Assembly: GCF_049723905.1 (NCBI RefSeq)
Contig: NZ_JBJKFD010000001.1
Location: forward strand, 2,542,001-2,606,000
DNA: 64,000 nt
Direction: 5' to 3'
Source of the DNA: G963665185 sp049723905
GTDB taxonomy: Bacteria > Desulfobacterota > Desulfovibrionia > Desulfovibrionales > Desulfovibrionaceae
The notes beneath the pieces were generated by a model, which saw only the letters and a list, made by a program, of their open reading frames with translations, was not told the DNA's origin and made no database searches. Below, piece after piece: positions 26,432-35,120 of this stretch (positions are counted from its first letter, which is position 1; each line of letters opens with the position of its first letter). The translations under genes were made by a program, and so were the position numbers.

Positions 26432-28135
26432 CTAGCGGTCTTTTCCCAAGGGGCTGAACCGGCTTATCAGCAGACTCAGGCAGACGGTGAGCGCAATGAG
26501 CAAGGCACCATAGGCCATGGCAAGGCCTATTTCGTACTCGAAAATGGCGTTGACCATGGCAATGGACATGGGTTTGTTGGAGGCGTTGTAGAGAAACGCG
26601 GACACCGTGTATTCCCCGATGCTGCGTACGAACGCGTACAGGAACCCAGCCAGAAGCCCGGGATAGATGATGGGCAGCGTGACCCGCCGAAAGGTGGTGG
26701 TCCACGACGCGCCCAGGCTTTTGGAAGCCTCGATGAGCGTGGAGTTGAGCCCCTGAAAGGAAATGTGTGTAACCTCCACCACAATGGGCAGGGACTTGAT
26801 GAAATAACCCAGGGGAAGCAGCACGGAGGCGCCCACCAGTACGGAGTTGAAGGCGAAAATGTTGGGCGTGCTGTTCGCGGTAATCAGGTTGATGGCAACC
26901 GCGCTGGCAGGCATGGCCCACGGCAGCACCACCAGAAACTCGATGAGCCCTTTGCCCCGCAGCCGGGTTTTCTCGATGATCCACGACGAGGGCACCGCCA
27001 CCAGCAGGCACAGGAAAGCGGCCAGCAGCGACATCTCGATGCTGTTCACAAACGGCTGGAGTTTGCGGTGGTTGGAAAAGATCGTGACAAAGTTGTCCAG
27101 GGAGAACGACTGAGGATAGATGCTCACCATCCACGATGCCGAGTCCACGAACGAAAGCACGATGATGGTGCCAAATGGCAGCAGAATAAGCAGCACCAGC
27201 GCAATTTTCAGCCCGTGCGCCAACCAGCGCAGCGCCCTGTTGCGTATTGCCACCGGCTGAAAGGGAACACCCTTGACCGACCCGGTAAAGAGCCGCTGTT
27301 TTTCGTACCAGCGCAGCACCCCGAAAAAGCCCATGGAAATGACCGTGAGCACAACCACCTGAACGGCTGCGACCTCCATGTAGTTGTTGGCCTTGGACAG
27401 CAGAATCTGCGTGGTCAGCACCTTGTATCCGCCGCCGATGATGCTTGGCGCGGCAAAGGAACCAATGCCGGTCATGAAGGTGACGGCCGCGGAAATGATG
27501 AGCGCGGGCGCCACGCAGGGCAGAATAACGGAGGTGAAGACCTTGGCGCGCGAGGCACCGAGAATTCGGGCGCTTTCCACGATGGAAAAATCAATCTGCC
27601 GGATGGCCAGGGACACGGTGAGGTAAAAGTAGACGTACTGGGTGTACACGTGCACGAACAAAATGCCGCCCAGCCCGGAAAACTCGTACGGGGCCTTGCC
27701 CAACCCAAATACCAGCTCAAGGGTTTTGGTCACCAGGCCGCTTTCGCCGTACAGCTGCACAAAGGCGAAGACAATGATGATGCCCGGCATGATCACCGGG
27801 AGCAGCAGCAACTTGTCCAACAATTCCCGGTATGGGCACTCGAAATAGTGCACCAGAAAGGCCAGCCCCGCGCCCACAACCCCGCACAGCACCACGGTAA
27901 GCGCGCCCAGCACCAGGGTGTTCTGCAGCACCATCAGGCTGGTGGGAGAGGTGAAGAAATCCCAATAATGGGCGAGCCCAATGGCCCAGACGTCGCCCCC
28001 GCCACTTGCCCCGCCGCCCACATCCAGACTTTTCAGCAGCGTGGTCAGGGCCGGGTACAGAATATAGCCCACCAGCACCCACAGCAGCGCCAGCACGCCC
28101 AGTCCGGGAATGATTTTGCGTTGCAAATGGTTCAT
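26432..28135 (-). CDS. ABC transporter permease, fused two-domain (iron/2-aminoethylphosphonate type)
   Basis: A 567-residue permease made of two BPD_transp_1 halves, about twelve membrane helices. Each half carries an EAA loop: ESARILGASRAKVFTSVILP in the first and EASKSLGASWTTTFRRVTLP in the second. This duplicated form is characteristic of FbpB/PhnV-like importers for ferric iron, aminoethylphosphonate or related ligands. It is codirectional with the ATPase (36-bp gap) and binding protein, so it completes the importer. The ligand cannot be decided from the permease. Confidence 0.9.
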   Translation of the reverse strand: MNHLQRKIIPGLGVLALLWVLVGYILYPALTTLLKSLDVGGGASGGGDVWAIGLAHYWDFFTSPTSLMVLQNTLVLGALTVVLCGVVGAGLAFLVHYFECPYRELLDKLLLLPVIMPGIIIVFAFVQLYGESGLVTKTLELVFGLGKAPYEFSGLGGILFVHVYTQYVYFYLTVSLAIRQIDFSIVESARILGASRAKVFTSVILPCVAPALIISAAVTFMTGIGSFAAPSIIGGGYKVLTTQILLSKANNYMEVAAVQVVVLTVISMGFFGVLRWYEKQRLFTGSVKGVPFQPVAIRNRALRWLAHGLKIALVLLILLPFGTIIVLSFVDSASWMVSIYPQSFSLDNFVTIFSNHRKLQPFVNSIEMSLLAAFLCLLVAVPSSWIIEKTRLRGKGLIEFLVVLPWAMPASAVAINLITANSTPNIFAFNSVLVGASVLLPLGYFIKSLPIVVEVTHISFQGLNSTLIEASKSLGASWTTTFRRVTLPIIYPGLLAGFLYAFVRSIGEYTVSAFLYNASNKPMSIAMVNAIFEYEIGLAMAYGALLIALTVCLSLLISRFSPLGKDR

Positions 28136-28171
28136 GCCGTCCGCTCCGCCCTATCCCGATTCTCCATGCCT

Positions 28172-29260
28172 CTACTCATAAAGCAGGCGGATGGCTGTTT
28201 CGGGCAGGGTCGCCCAAAGCGTATCCCCCGGCTGTGGCTCCGGCCCCGCAGCTAAAGAGACCGTGTTGAGTTCGGCCACACGCAGGGTAATTTCCCCCAC
28301 CTGGACAATGGTATCTATCCACAGCCCGTTCAACTGCCGCTCCACCAGCCGCACCTTGAACGAATTGGGCTCGTTTACCGGCGTGTGCGACAGCCGGATG
28401 TTCTGCGGCCGGATGGAAAGATGGCATGTGCCGTTTTCCGCCGAGGGAACACGCAGTTCCAGTCTGCTTTCCGGCCCACTTTCCGCCCCATGGGACATGC
28501 CGTTCTCCAGGCGGGCCGTGCCGTTATCCAGCGTGGCGGAAAAGATGTTCGTATCGCCCACAAACTTGGCGACCAGCACATTGCGCGGCGTGTCGTAGAC
28601 CTGGTGCGGCGTGCCCACCTGCACCACCCGCCCCTTGTCGAACACGGCAATGCGGTCGGAGAGGGTTAGCGCCTCGGTCTGGTCGTGAGTAACGAAAATG
28701 GTGGTGATGCCCAGCCGCTTTTGCAGGGCCTTTATTTCCGCGCGCATCTTGTCGCGCAGGCGGGCATCCAGGTTGGAGAGCGGTTCGTCCAGCAAGAGCA
28801 CTTCCGGCTCCACAGCCAAAGAGCGAGCCAGGGCCACACGCTGCTGTTCGCCGCCCGAGAGTTCGGAAATCTTGCGCTCGCCAAAATCGGCCAGCCCGAC
28901 CATGTCCATGTAGAGCGAGGCGATGTCCTTGCGCTCGCGGGCCGACTTTTTCTGGATGGTCAGCCCGTACTCTATGTTCTGACGCACGTTCAGGTAGGGG
29001 AACAGGGAATAGTTCTGAAACACCATGCCCACGTTGCGCTTTTCCGGCGGCAAATGGGTGACGTCGTGCCCGTCAATATACACCGCGCCCGACTGCGGGG
29101 TGATGAACCCCGCAATCAGACGCAGCAATGTTGTTTTTCCACACCCGGAAGGGCCGAGAAAGGTGAAGAATTCCCCTTTTTCAATGGTCAGGTCCACCTG
29201 CGAACAGGCCCACACGCCATCAAAGGATTTCCCCACCCCGTCAAGGACGACAGTCCCCAT
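28172..29260 (-). CDS. ABC transporter ATPase with TOBE domain
   Basis: This 362-residue ATPase belongs to the PotA/FbpC/PhnT group. Walker A is GPSGCGKTT (near residue 38), the signature is LSGGEQQRVALARSL and Walker B is VLLLDEPLSNLD. After about residue 235 a C-terminal TOBE-like regulatory domain includes SIRPQNIRLSH. It lies 9 bp behind the binding-protein gene. It powers import by the fused permease. Confidence 0.93.
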   Translation of the reverse strand: MGTVVLDGVGKSFDGVWACSQVDLTIEKGEFFTFLGPSGCGKTTLLRLIAGFITPQSGAVYIDGHDVTHLPPEKRNVGMVFQNYSLFPYLNVRQNIEYGLTIQKKSARERKDIASLYMDMVGLADFGERKISELSGGEQQRVALARSLAVEPEVLLLDEPLSNLDARLRDKMRAEIKALQKRLGITTIFVTHDQTEALTLSDRIAVFDKGRVVQVGTPHQVYDTPRNVLVAKFVGDTNIFSATLDNGTARLENGMSHGAESGPESRLELRVPSAENGTCHLSIRPQNIRLSHTPVNEPNSFKVRLVERQLNGLWIDTIVQVGEITLRVAELNTVSLAAGPEPQPGDTLWATLPETAIRLLYE

Positions 29261-29269
29261 GTACTGCCC

Positions 29270-30313
29270 CTATTTCTTGTCTTTGCCGGAGTCTTTCACT
29301 TCCATGTCCCAGTGCTGCATCCACTCGGACTGCTTGGAGGCCAGCGCGCCCCAGTCCACGTCCATGACGCGGAACTTGATTTCGCCCATCCACTTGGGCG
29401 AGGCGGCAATGGCCTCGGGAAGGGTGGGCATGCGGTTGAACTTGTTGGCAAGCATGGCCTGGGCCTTTGCGCCGCCTGCGAATTCCACGAACGCCCTGGC
29501 CGCGTTGAGATGCTTTGCGCCCTTGATGACGGCAATGGCGTCGGTGATGACCGGGGAGCCGCTTTGGGCGTCGATGATCTCAAGGGGCATCTTGTTTTTG
29601 ATTTTATTGTCTATGATGGAGTTGAGCACGGCAAAGCTGATGGGCGCTTCCTTGCGGCCCACGGCCTGGAATTGGAGCGAACCGCTGCCGTAGTAGCGCT
29701 TGACGTTGGCATCCATGGCCTTGAGAAATTTCCAGCCCTTGTCCATCTGGTTCTTTTTCTCGAACTGCTGCAACAGGGCGGAGTAGGTGGCGCGGGCGGA
29801 AGAGGACAGCGCGTTGCGGGAAACGATCTTGCCCTTGTATTTAGGGTCGGCCAGATCCCACCAGTCTTGTGGGGCGTCGGCCTTGCTCATCATGTCGCTG
29901 TTGTAGAACATGAGCACCGGCGTCTGGATAGTGCCGTACCAATACCCTTCACTGTCCTTGAACAGCGGATTGATCTTGTCCGCCCAGGTGGGGGTGAAGG
30001 GCACGAAAAGGTCCTCGCCCTTCAGCTCCTGGTAAACGGAGGAGGGAGCGCCGTACATGACGTCGGACTGGGGATTGGCTTTTTCCGCGCGTACTCTGTC
30101 GGCAAGTTCACCCTTCAGATTGATGAACTCGACACGTACGCCGGTTTGCTTTTCAAAAGCGTCCGCCACCAGCTCCAGCATGGATTCGCCGTGGGTGGAA
30201 TAGACCACAACCTTGTCTTCCAGCTTGCTGTCCGCAGCCATTGCCGCCACAGGAACCAAGACACAAACAAGCAAAGCCAGAACCATTGCACGGATGCGAC
30301 GAGCAATGCGCAT
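29270..30313 (-). CDS. ABC transporter extracellular substrate-binding protein
   Basis: A 347-residue secreted protein of the AfuA/FbpA/PhnS group. The ATG at 30313 follows TGGAGGCTG and begins a Sec signal (MRIARRIRAMVLALLVCV, cleavage near AMAA). The mature part starts with VVYSTHGESMLELVADAFEKQ and has SDVMYGAPSSVYQELK and a type-2 binding-protein fold. First gene of the importer operon. Related proteins bind ferric iron, 2-aminoethylphosphonate or sugar phosphates. No tyrosine-pair iron motif is convincingly visible, so a phosphonate or organic anion is at least as likely. Confidence 0.88.
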   Translation of the reverse strand: MRIARRIRAMVLALLVCVLVPVAAMAADSKLEDKVVVYSTHGESMLELVADAFEKQTGVRVEFINLKGELADRVRAEKANPQSDVMYGAPSSVYQELKGEDLFVPFTPTWADKINPLFKDSEGYWYGTIQTPVLMFYNSDMMSKADAPQDWWDLADPKYKGKIVSRNALSSSARATYSALLQQFEKKNQMDKGWKFLKAMDANVKRYYGSGSLQFQAVGRKEAPISFAVLNSIIDNKIKNKMPLEIIDAQSGSPVITDAIAVIKGAKHLNAARAFVEFAGGAKAQAMLANKFNRMPTLPEAIAASPKWMGEIKFRVMDVDWGALASKQSEWMQHWDMEVKDSGKDKK

Positions 30314-30395
30314 GAGACAGCCTCCATCGGGTTGAGTGATTGCCGATAATAGTATGGTCAAATAATGGTCAGAAGAGATGTTGCTGCAGGTGTAT

Positions 30396-31220
30396 TTATA
30401 CGCTGATGGCGATTGCCGCAATGTCGTCGTGCATTTTAAAGCGGGGGTAGGCGCGGCAACCCGCGTCGGTCGCCTCCACACTGCGGATGTAGTCGCGAAC
30501 GCCCTTGAGGCCGGACGTAAGGAAAAGTTCGATGTACGTGTCAAAATCGCGCTGCTGCAAGGGGTCGGCCTTGGGCACAAGCAGGCCGTCGGTAAAGAGC
30601 AGCACATGGCTCACGCCGCACAGGTCGCGCGTTCCGGTCTGCAAAAAATCCATGGCCTCCGGCTCGCCGCTGAACACGCCATAATCCACGTTCATGCGGG
30701 AGCGGACCTTTACAATCTGTTCGTGCAGGGCCTCGGCAATGGGCTCGGAAGTGCACTGGCAGACGTCCTTCCACAGGCACAATGTTTCCACGTCGTGGTC
30801 ACGAATCTCGCACACGGATTCTAAGTCGCCGTTTTCCATTATGCAGAGGATGCGCGAATCGCCAATCTGCGCCCACTCGAACGAATCCTCGCCCATGCGC
30901 ACGGCTGCCGCGCTCGTGCTCCACAGCTTTCCCTTGTTCGATACGTCCACGTGGCGCTCTACCATGGCTCTGTGAATGCGCCGGTTGGCCCGCTGGGAGA
31001 GTTCCAGCAAGCTGCCGTTGTTCTGCCGAAAGGCCTCCCCGGCAAGGTTCGAGGCCAGGTAGCCGCCGGTATATCCGTGCTCGTAGGTTTCCGGACTCAG
31101 GCTGGTGGCGCCGTCGAATACGCAAAAAAGATTGTCCTCCACAACAAGGACATCTTCGTTGAGCAGCCCGGTGCCGTGCTCCAGCAGGGAATCCACCTGT
31201 ATTTCCGCTTTTATGGTCAT
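30396..31220 (-). CDS. PP2C-family serine/threonine phosphatase
   Basis: A 274-residue cytoplasmic protein with PP2C metal-site motifs: NEDVL near the start, LFCVFDGAT (DG metal ligand), AQIGDSRIL in the middle and HDDIAAIAI at the end, which supplies the last aspartates. SHVLLFTDGLL precedes the last motif. No kinase or anti-anti-sigma partner is adjacent, so its target is unknown. The ribosome site before the ATG is poor; the divergent glycosyltransferase starts 125 bp away and may share the promoter region. Confidence 0.85.
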   Translation of the reverse strand: MTIKAEIQVDSLLEHGTGLLNEDVLVVEDNLFCVFDGATSLSPETYEHGYTGGYLASNLAGEAFRQNNGSLLELSQRANRRIHRAMVERHVDVSNKGKLWSTSAAAVRMGEDSFEWAQIGDSRILCIMENGDLESVCEIRDHDVETLCLWKDVCQCTSEPIAEALHEQIVKVRSRMNVDYGVFSGEPEAMDFLQTGTRDLCGVSHVLLFTDGLLVPKADPLQQRDFDTYIELFLTSGLKGVRDYIRSVEATDAGCRAYPRFKMHDDIAAIAISV

Positions 31221-31345
31221 ACTTTATTTTTTACAAAAAAGAGCCCGTCAGAACAAATAGTTAAGCCAGATATGAAAGGTCCGCATGCATTGAGAAACGT
31301 CGATCCCTATTGAGTTTCCCCAACTTCTTTCTTATGAGTTGATAC

Positions 31346-32671
31346 ATGAAAATATTATTTCTTTTATGTCAGATCCCCGATTTTACCGGGAGCGGGAAAT
31401 ATGTGCTGGAATTGATGCAGCAATGCAATGCAAAAGGGCATACTCCTTTCCTGGTGGCAGGCGTGCCTGAAGACTTTTCCATGGAGCAGAATTCCATTGC
31501 GGATTTGCTTGCCCCGGACAACTGCATGTTTGTCCGTTTCGAAAGCGCGGACCTGCATTTCAAGGTGGTGGGCATGAGCAACGTGATGCCCTACCCCAGC
31601 ACGGTTTGCGGGGATTTGAATCCGGAAGAGATTGCAGCCTACATGGCGGCCTTTGAACGGGTTGTTGCCAGGGCCGTGGAGCAGTTTGCCCCGGATGTGA
31701 TCCACACCAACCATTTGTGGATGGCAACGGCTGCGGCCAAACGGGCTGCGCCGAACACACCTCTGGTTGCCACCTGCCACGGCACCTGTTTGCGCCAACA
31801 CAACCTGTGCCCGGAACTGAGCCGCTCCCTGCTGGACGACCTGGCTAAGGTCGATCGGGTCATTGCCCTGTTCGAGCGGCAAAAACAGGAAATACAGGAG
31901 CTGCTGCACCTGCCCAAAGAGCGGATAACGACCATCAGCGGCGGGTTCAATCAGGAATTTTTTTATACGACTTCGGAAAGCCAGAAAGAACCGAGTCAGG
32001 AACCGGTGCATATTCTCTACGCAGGCAAACTGAACCAGGCCAAGGGCGTGCCCTGGCTGCTGCACAGTTTGCAAAGGCTGGAGGACCTGCCCTTTCATCT
32101 GCATCTGGTGGGCGGCGGCAGCGGCCCGGAAAAGAAACATTGCCTGCAGCTTGCCGCCCAACTGAACCACAAGCCAGACGGGGACAATGGTGCCCCCCAC
32201 CCCGAGCACCCCATCGGCCCCAAGGCCCCCCGTGTCACCGTGCACGGCGTGCTCTCGCACCATGACCTGGGCGAGCTGATGCGGCGCTCACAAATTTTTG
32301 TTTTGCCGTCTTTTTTCGAGGGGCTCCCCCTGGTGCTGCTGGAAGCCCTGGCCTGCGGCTGCCGGATTGTCACCACGGACCTGCCCGGAGCCAGGGAGCT
32401 TTTTTCCAGCCATAGCGGCCAAATGAAAGGCATAGAGGACTTGCTGCGCATGATCCCCCTGCCCCCGCTGCAAACCATAGACACACCCCACCCCGAAGAC
32501 ATGCCCCTGCTGGAACAGCGGCTGGCAACCGCCCTTGCGGAAACCATCCGCACCGCACAAACAGACGGCAGGCCCGATAAGACGCTCATAAAAAGACTGA
32601 CAGCGCCCTATACCTGGGACAATATTTTTCAGCGGGTGGAAGCGGTGTACGAGCAAGCGGTGATTGTTTAA
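31346..32671 (+). CDS. Glycosyltransferase family 4 (GT-B fold)
   Basis: This 441-residue GT-B glycosyltransferase starts MKILFLLCQIPDFTGSGKYV, the glycine-rich N-terminal loop. The C-terminal nucleotide-sugar half has AGKLNQAKGVPWLLHSL and the EX7E-type motif FFEGLPLVLLEALACG. A low-complexity insert (KPDGDNGAPHPEHPIGPKAP) interrupts the second Rossmann half near residue 280. The gene stands alone, not in a capsule or LPS cluster, so the acceptor is unknown. The start is weakly supported by a ribosome site. Confidence 0.88.
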   Translation: MKILFLLCQIPDFTGSGKYVLELMQQCNAKGHTPFLVAGVPEDFSMEQNSIADLLAPDNCMFVRFESADLHFKVVGMSNVMPYPSTVCGDLNPEEIAAYMAAFERVVARAVEQFAPDVIHTNHLWMATAAAKRAAPNTPLVATCHGTCLRQHNLCPELSRSLLDDLAKVDRVIALFERQKQEIQELLHLPKERITTISGGFNQEFFYTTSESQKEPSQEPVHILYAGKLNQAKGVPWLLHSLQRLEDLPFHLHLVGGGSGPEKKHCLQLAAQLNHKPDGDNGAPHPEHPIGPKAPRVTVHGVLSHHDLGELMRRSQIFVLPSFFEGLPLVLLEALACGCRIVTTDLPGARELFSSHSGQMKGIEDLLRMIPLPPLQTIDTPHPEDMPLLEQRLATALAETIRTAQTDGRPDKTLIKRLTAPYTWDNIFQRVEAVYEQAVIV

Positions 32672-32745
32672 AGTCGCCCTCCGAAACCATACAGCGCGTT
32701 ACCTCAGACGCAGGCACAGCTTGTGAATACCAGCAGGAGACTCCC

Positions 32746-33054
32746 ATGGCCGAATACAGCCTTGAAGATCTGAACAAAAAACTCGCCGGATACCTGGATT
32801 TCGAACTCTCCGACGCGCCCACCACAGACATCAACACGGCCTTGCAGATCTCCGAATTCATGGAGTCCAAAGGCTACGGGTTCCGCCTGAAGGATTTGTG
32901 CCCCAAATCGCTGACCGAAAGCTCGTGGCGGGCCATATTCACCCATGGCGACACGGAATTTACCGCCGAAAACACAGAATCGGCCATTGCCGTCTGCTCT
33001 GCAGCACTCGCGGCCCTGGAAGCGGGCCAAAGAGTGCTAGCATCGCGCCCGTAA
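32746..33054 (+). CDS. Small hypothetical protein, 102 aa
   Basis: No family was recognised. A good GCAGGAG site precedes the ATG. The protein is acidic with helix-strand-helix character: EDLNKKLAGYLDFELSDAPTT, then WRAIFTHGDTEFTAENTESAIAVCSAALAALEA. The C-terminal half (a W, a hydrophobic strand, then a helix) resembles phage ABA-sandwich proteins, but this is weak. It sits between the glycosyltransferase and the flavin-binding-type protein with a gap each side, so operon membership is uncertain. Confidence 0.65.
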   Translation: MAEYSLEDLNKKLAGYLDFELSDAPTTDINTALQISEFMESKGYGFRLKDLCPKSLTESSWRAIFTHGDTEFTAENTESAIAVCSAALAALEAGQRVLASRP

Positions 33055-33261
33055 CGACCACCTGTTGAAATCAATATTTTCCCATGTACCCAGCAAAGAA
33101 AAATTGATAGTGCCCCTAACAGGCGGGAAAACCATCCCCTACGGAATGGACCACACTGCGCAGAGTTCAATCCCCCCGCTCAAACACATCCGACCAATCG
33201 CTACTCCAGATACAACACGGCATTTTCGCACAGTGTTTTTCTCAGGAGAAAGGAGAACAAA

Positions 33262-33639
33262 ATGTCCACTACACCCAATGCAGTTATCAGCGCATGGAGC
33301 GAACGGAAAGGCCCTCTCATTTTGACCACTGTAGACACCAATGGAACCCCGAACTCCATTTATGCCACGTGCACCAAAATGCTTGATGACGGCTCAATCG
33401 TTGTTGCAGACAATTATTTCAAGAAAACGCAGGAAAACATCCTGGCCGGAAGCAAGGGCTCCATCCTGTTCATCACCAACGACGGCAAGGCCTATCAGGT
33501 GAAGGGCAAGATCGAGTACATCAAGGAAGGTCCCATCTTTGACGACATGAAGAGCTGGAACCCCGCAAAACATCCCGGCCATGCCGCCGCTGTCCTGCGT
33601 GTGGAAGAAGCATACTCGGGCGCGGAAAAGCTTTCCTAG
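33262..33639 (+). CDS. Pyridoxamine 5'-phosphate oxidase-like (split-barrel, flavin-binding) protein
   Basis: A 125-residue split-barrel protein. The start region MSTTPNAVISAWSERKGPLILTTVDTNGTPNSIY and the next strand pair (GSIVVADNYFKKTQENIL) match small PPOX-like FMN-binding proteins common in sulfate reducers and methanogens. An AAAGGAG site precedes the ATG. Too short for a true pyridoxamine phosphate oxidase; likely a flavoprotein or sensor. An imperfect hairpin (CGTTAC/GTAACG, 33649-33682) follows the gene. Confidence 0.88.
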   Translation: MSTTPNAVISAWSERKGPLILTTVDTNGTPNSIYATCTKMLDDGSIVVADNYFKKTQENILAGSKGSILFITNDGKAYQVKGKIEYIKEGPIFDDMKSWNPAKHPGHAAAVLRVEEAYSGAEKLS

Positions 33640-33816
33640 TATCGCGTCCGTTACATCCGCAGCATTTATACATGCGGTAACGAGCGGCGTGCCCCTCGCC
33701 TTCTTCCCAACCATCGGCCGTATCTGTATATTGCGGCTCCCGGACCGGTTCCACATCATTTGTGGCAAAGCCGGTTCGGAGGCCGAATATGACATCCAAC
33801 AAACGGACGAAACAGA

Positions 33817-34266
33817 ATGACCAGTTTCGATGACATCGTAGACGAGCTGCAGTCCAAGATTACCGAAGAAACCATCGATGCCTATGGGCAGGCCGGGTAC
33901 GACCGCTGGCGCAACCCTCCGCACCGGGGAAAGCCCGAAAAGACAAACTACCAGGGCGAGTCCACCGGAGGCTGCGGCGACACCATATGGATATTTCTGC
34001 ACATAGAAGATGACCGGGTTGTCGACGCCGGCTTCGGCACGGACGGGTGCGGGTCCAGCACCATCAGCGCTTCCATGGCTGCCGAGCTGGCCGCGGGCAA
34101 AACCTGCGACGAGGCCGCCGAAATTACCGGAGAGATGGTTCTCAACGGCCTGGGCAAGCTGCCCGACGAAGATCAGCACTGTGCCTGGCTGGCGGCCACG
34201 GCCCTGCACGAGGCCTTGGGCGACTATTACAACAAGACCGCCAAGCAGGTGCACAAAGAGGGTTGA
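33817..34266 (+). CDS. NifU/IscU-like iron-sulfur scaffold protein, copy 1
   Basis: A 149-residue member of the IscU/NifU N-terminal family. All three cluster-binding cysteines are in place: GGCGDT (with the conserved Asp), DGCGSS and HCAWLA. An extra Cys is in KTCDEA. IscU proteins assemble Fe-S clusters for transfer to apoproteins. No IscS or NifS desulfurase is adjacent. A second copy begins 248 bp downstream with a repeat element between them. The start is the ATG at 33817; no strong ribosome site is seen. Confidence 0.85.
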   Translation: MTSFDDIVDELQSKITEETIDAYGQAGYDRWRNPPHRGKPEKTNYQGESTGGCGDTIWIFLHIEDDRVVDAGFGTDGCGSSTISASMAAELAAGKTCDEAAEITGEMVLNGLGKLPDEDQHCAWLAATALHEALGDYYNKTAKQVHKEG

Positions 34267-34365
34267 GCACACAGCGCCGTCTCCACAGCTTGGCACACAC
34301 ATTCCCAATTTATTTCTCGAATGTGATGGCCGCAAAATATGACGTATCTTGCGGAGGACCACGAA

Positions 34366-34471
34366 CCTGAAAAACGTGGGTTTCAGGTTCGCGCAGGCCG
34401 GGCTCTGCCCACCATGTGACGTGTCGCTATTGCTGTTATTTTTAACACGAAGAATGCAGCGGACGCGACAC
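34366..34471 (+). repeat. Dispersed multi-hairpin intergenic repeat, copy D
   Basis: CCTGAAA/TTTCAGG (34366-34387), linker TTCGCGCAGGCC, GGGC/GCCC (34400-34410), ACCATGTGAC, then GTGTCGC (34421-34427) closing over an AT loop on GCGACAC (34465-34471). It separates the two NifU-like genes. Confidence 0.65.
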
Positions 34472-34514
34472 GAGCCCAGACAGCATCACACAGACAGCAT
34501 CAAACGGACAAGAA

Positions 34515-34955
34515 ATGGATACTTTCGATACCAACGCACAGGGACAACAGGTTGAAAATGCCGGGAAAACCAACACCGGCTTCAAGCTGACAGGCTATGA
34601 CCACTGGCAAAATCCGCCCCGCAAGGGAAAACCCGCCAATGGGAACTACGAGGGCGCATCCACAGGGGAATGCGGCGATACCATCCGGATATTTCTGTAT
34701 ATACAAGACGACAAGGTGCTCGACGCCGGGTACGACACCGACGGGTGCAGGTCCAGCAACATCAGCGGCTCCATGGCTGCCGAGCTGGCAGTGGGCAAAC
34801 TCTGTGACGAACTCACCGACATTGACGGGGAAACGGTTCTGAAAAGCCTGGGCAGCATGCCCACCGACGAGTACCACTGTGCCTGGCTGGCCGCCAATGC
34901 CCTGCACGAGGCCGTGGGTGACTACTACAAAAAGACCACCAGGCAGCCCAAGTAG
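34515..34955 (+). CDS. NifU/IscU-like iron-sulfur scaffold protein, copy 2
   Basis: A 146-residue paralogue of the gene 248 bp upstream. From GYDHWQNPPRKGKP onward the two align almost residue for residue, but the first 25 residues differ. Cysteines are kept (ECGDT, DGCRSS, HCAWLA, KLCDEL); the GCGS motif of copy 1 is GCRS here. Two different scaffolds side by side suggest specialisation, for instance different client proteins, which is inference. Convergent with fruA. Confidence 0.83.
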   Translation: MDTFDTNAQGQQVENAGKTNTGFKLTGYDHWQNPPRKGKPANGNYEGASTGECGDTIRIFLYIQDDKVLDAGYDTDGCRSSNISGSMAAELAVGKLCDELTDIDGETVLKSLGSMPTDEYHCAWLAANALHEAVGDYYKKTTRQPK

Positions 34956-35058
34956 CCCCAAGCAGCAGACTCTCTCTGTGCGATGCGGCCACGCCAGAGG
35001 CCGACATCCAGCCATTGCGAAGCCTGGCAATACGTAACTTTTCAACGTGTATACCAAA

Positions 35059-35091
35059 GAACCTCCCCGACCATTCAGGCCAGGGAGGTTC
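35059..35091. terminator. Hairpin terminator between NifU-like copy 2 and fruA
   Basis: The arms GAACCTCCC (35059-35067) and GGGAGGTTC (35083-35091) are perfect, with an inner GACC/GGCC pairing. On the minus strand it is followed by TTTGG, so it probably ends the fruBKA transcript between convergent genes. Confidence 0.6.
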
Positions 35092-35120
35092 ATCAGTAAA
35101 GATCTGCCGTCGGTATACAG

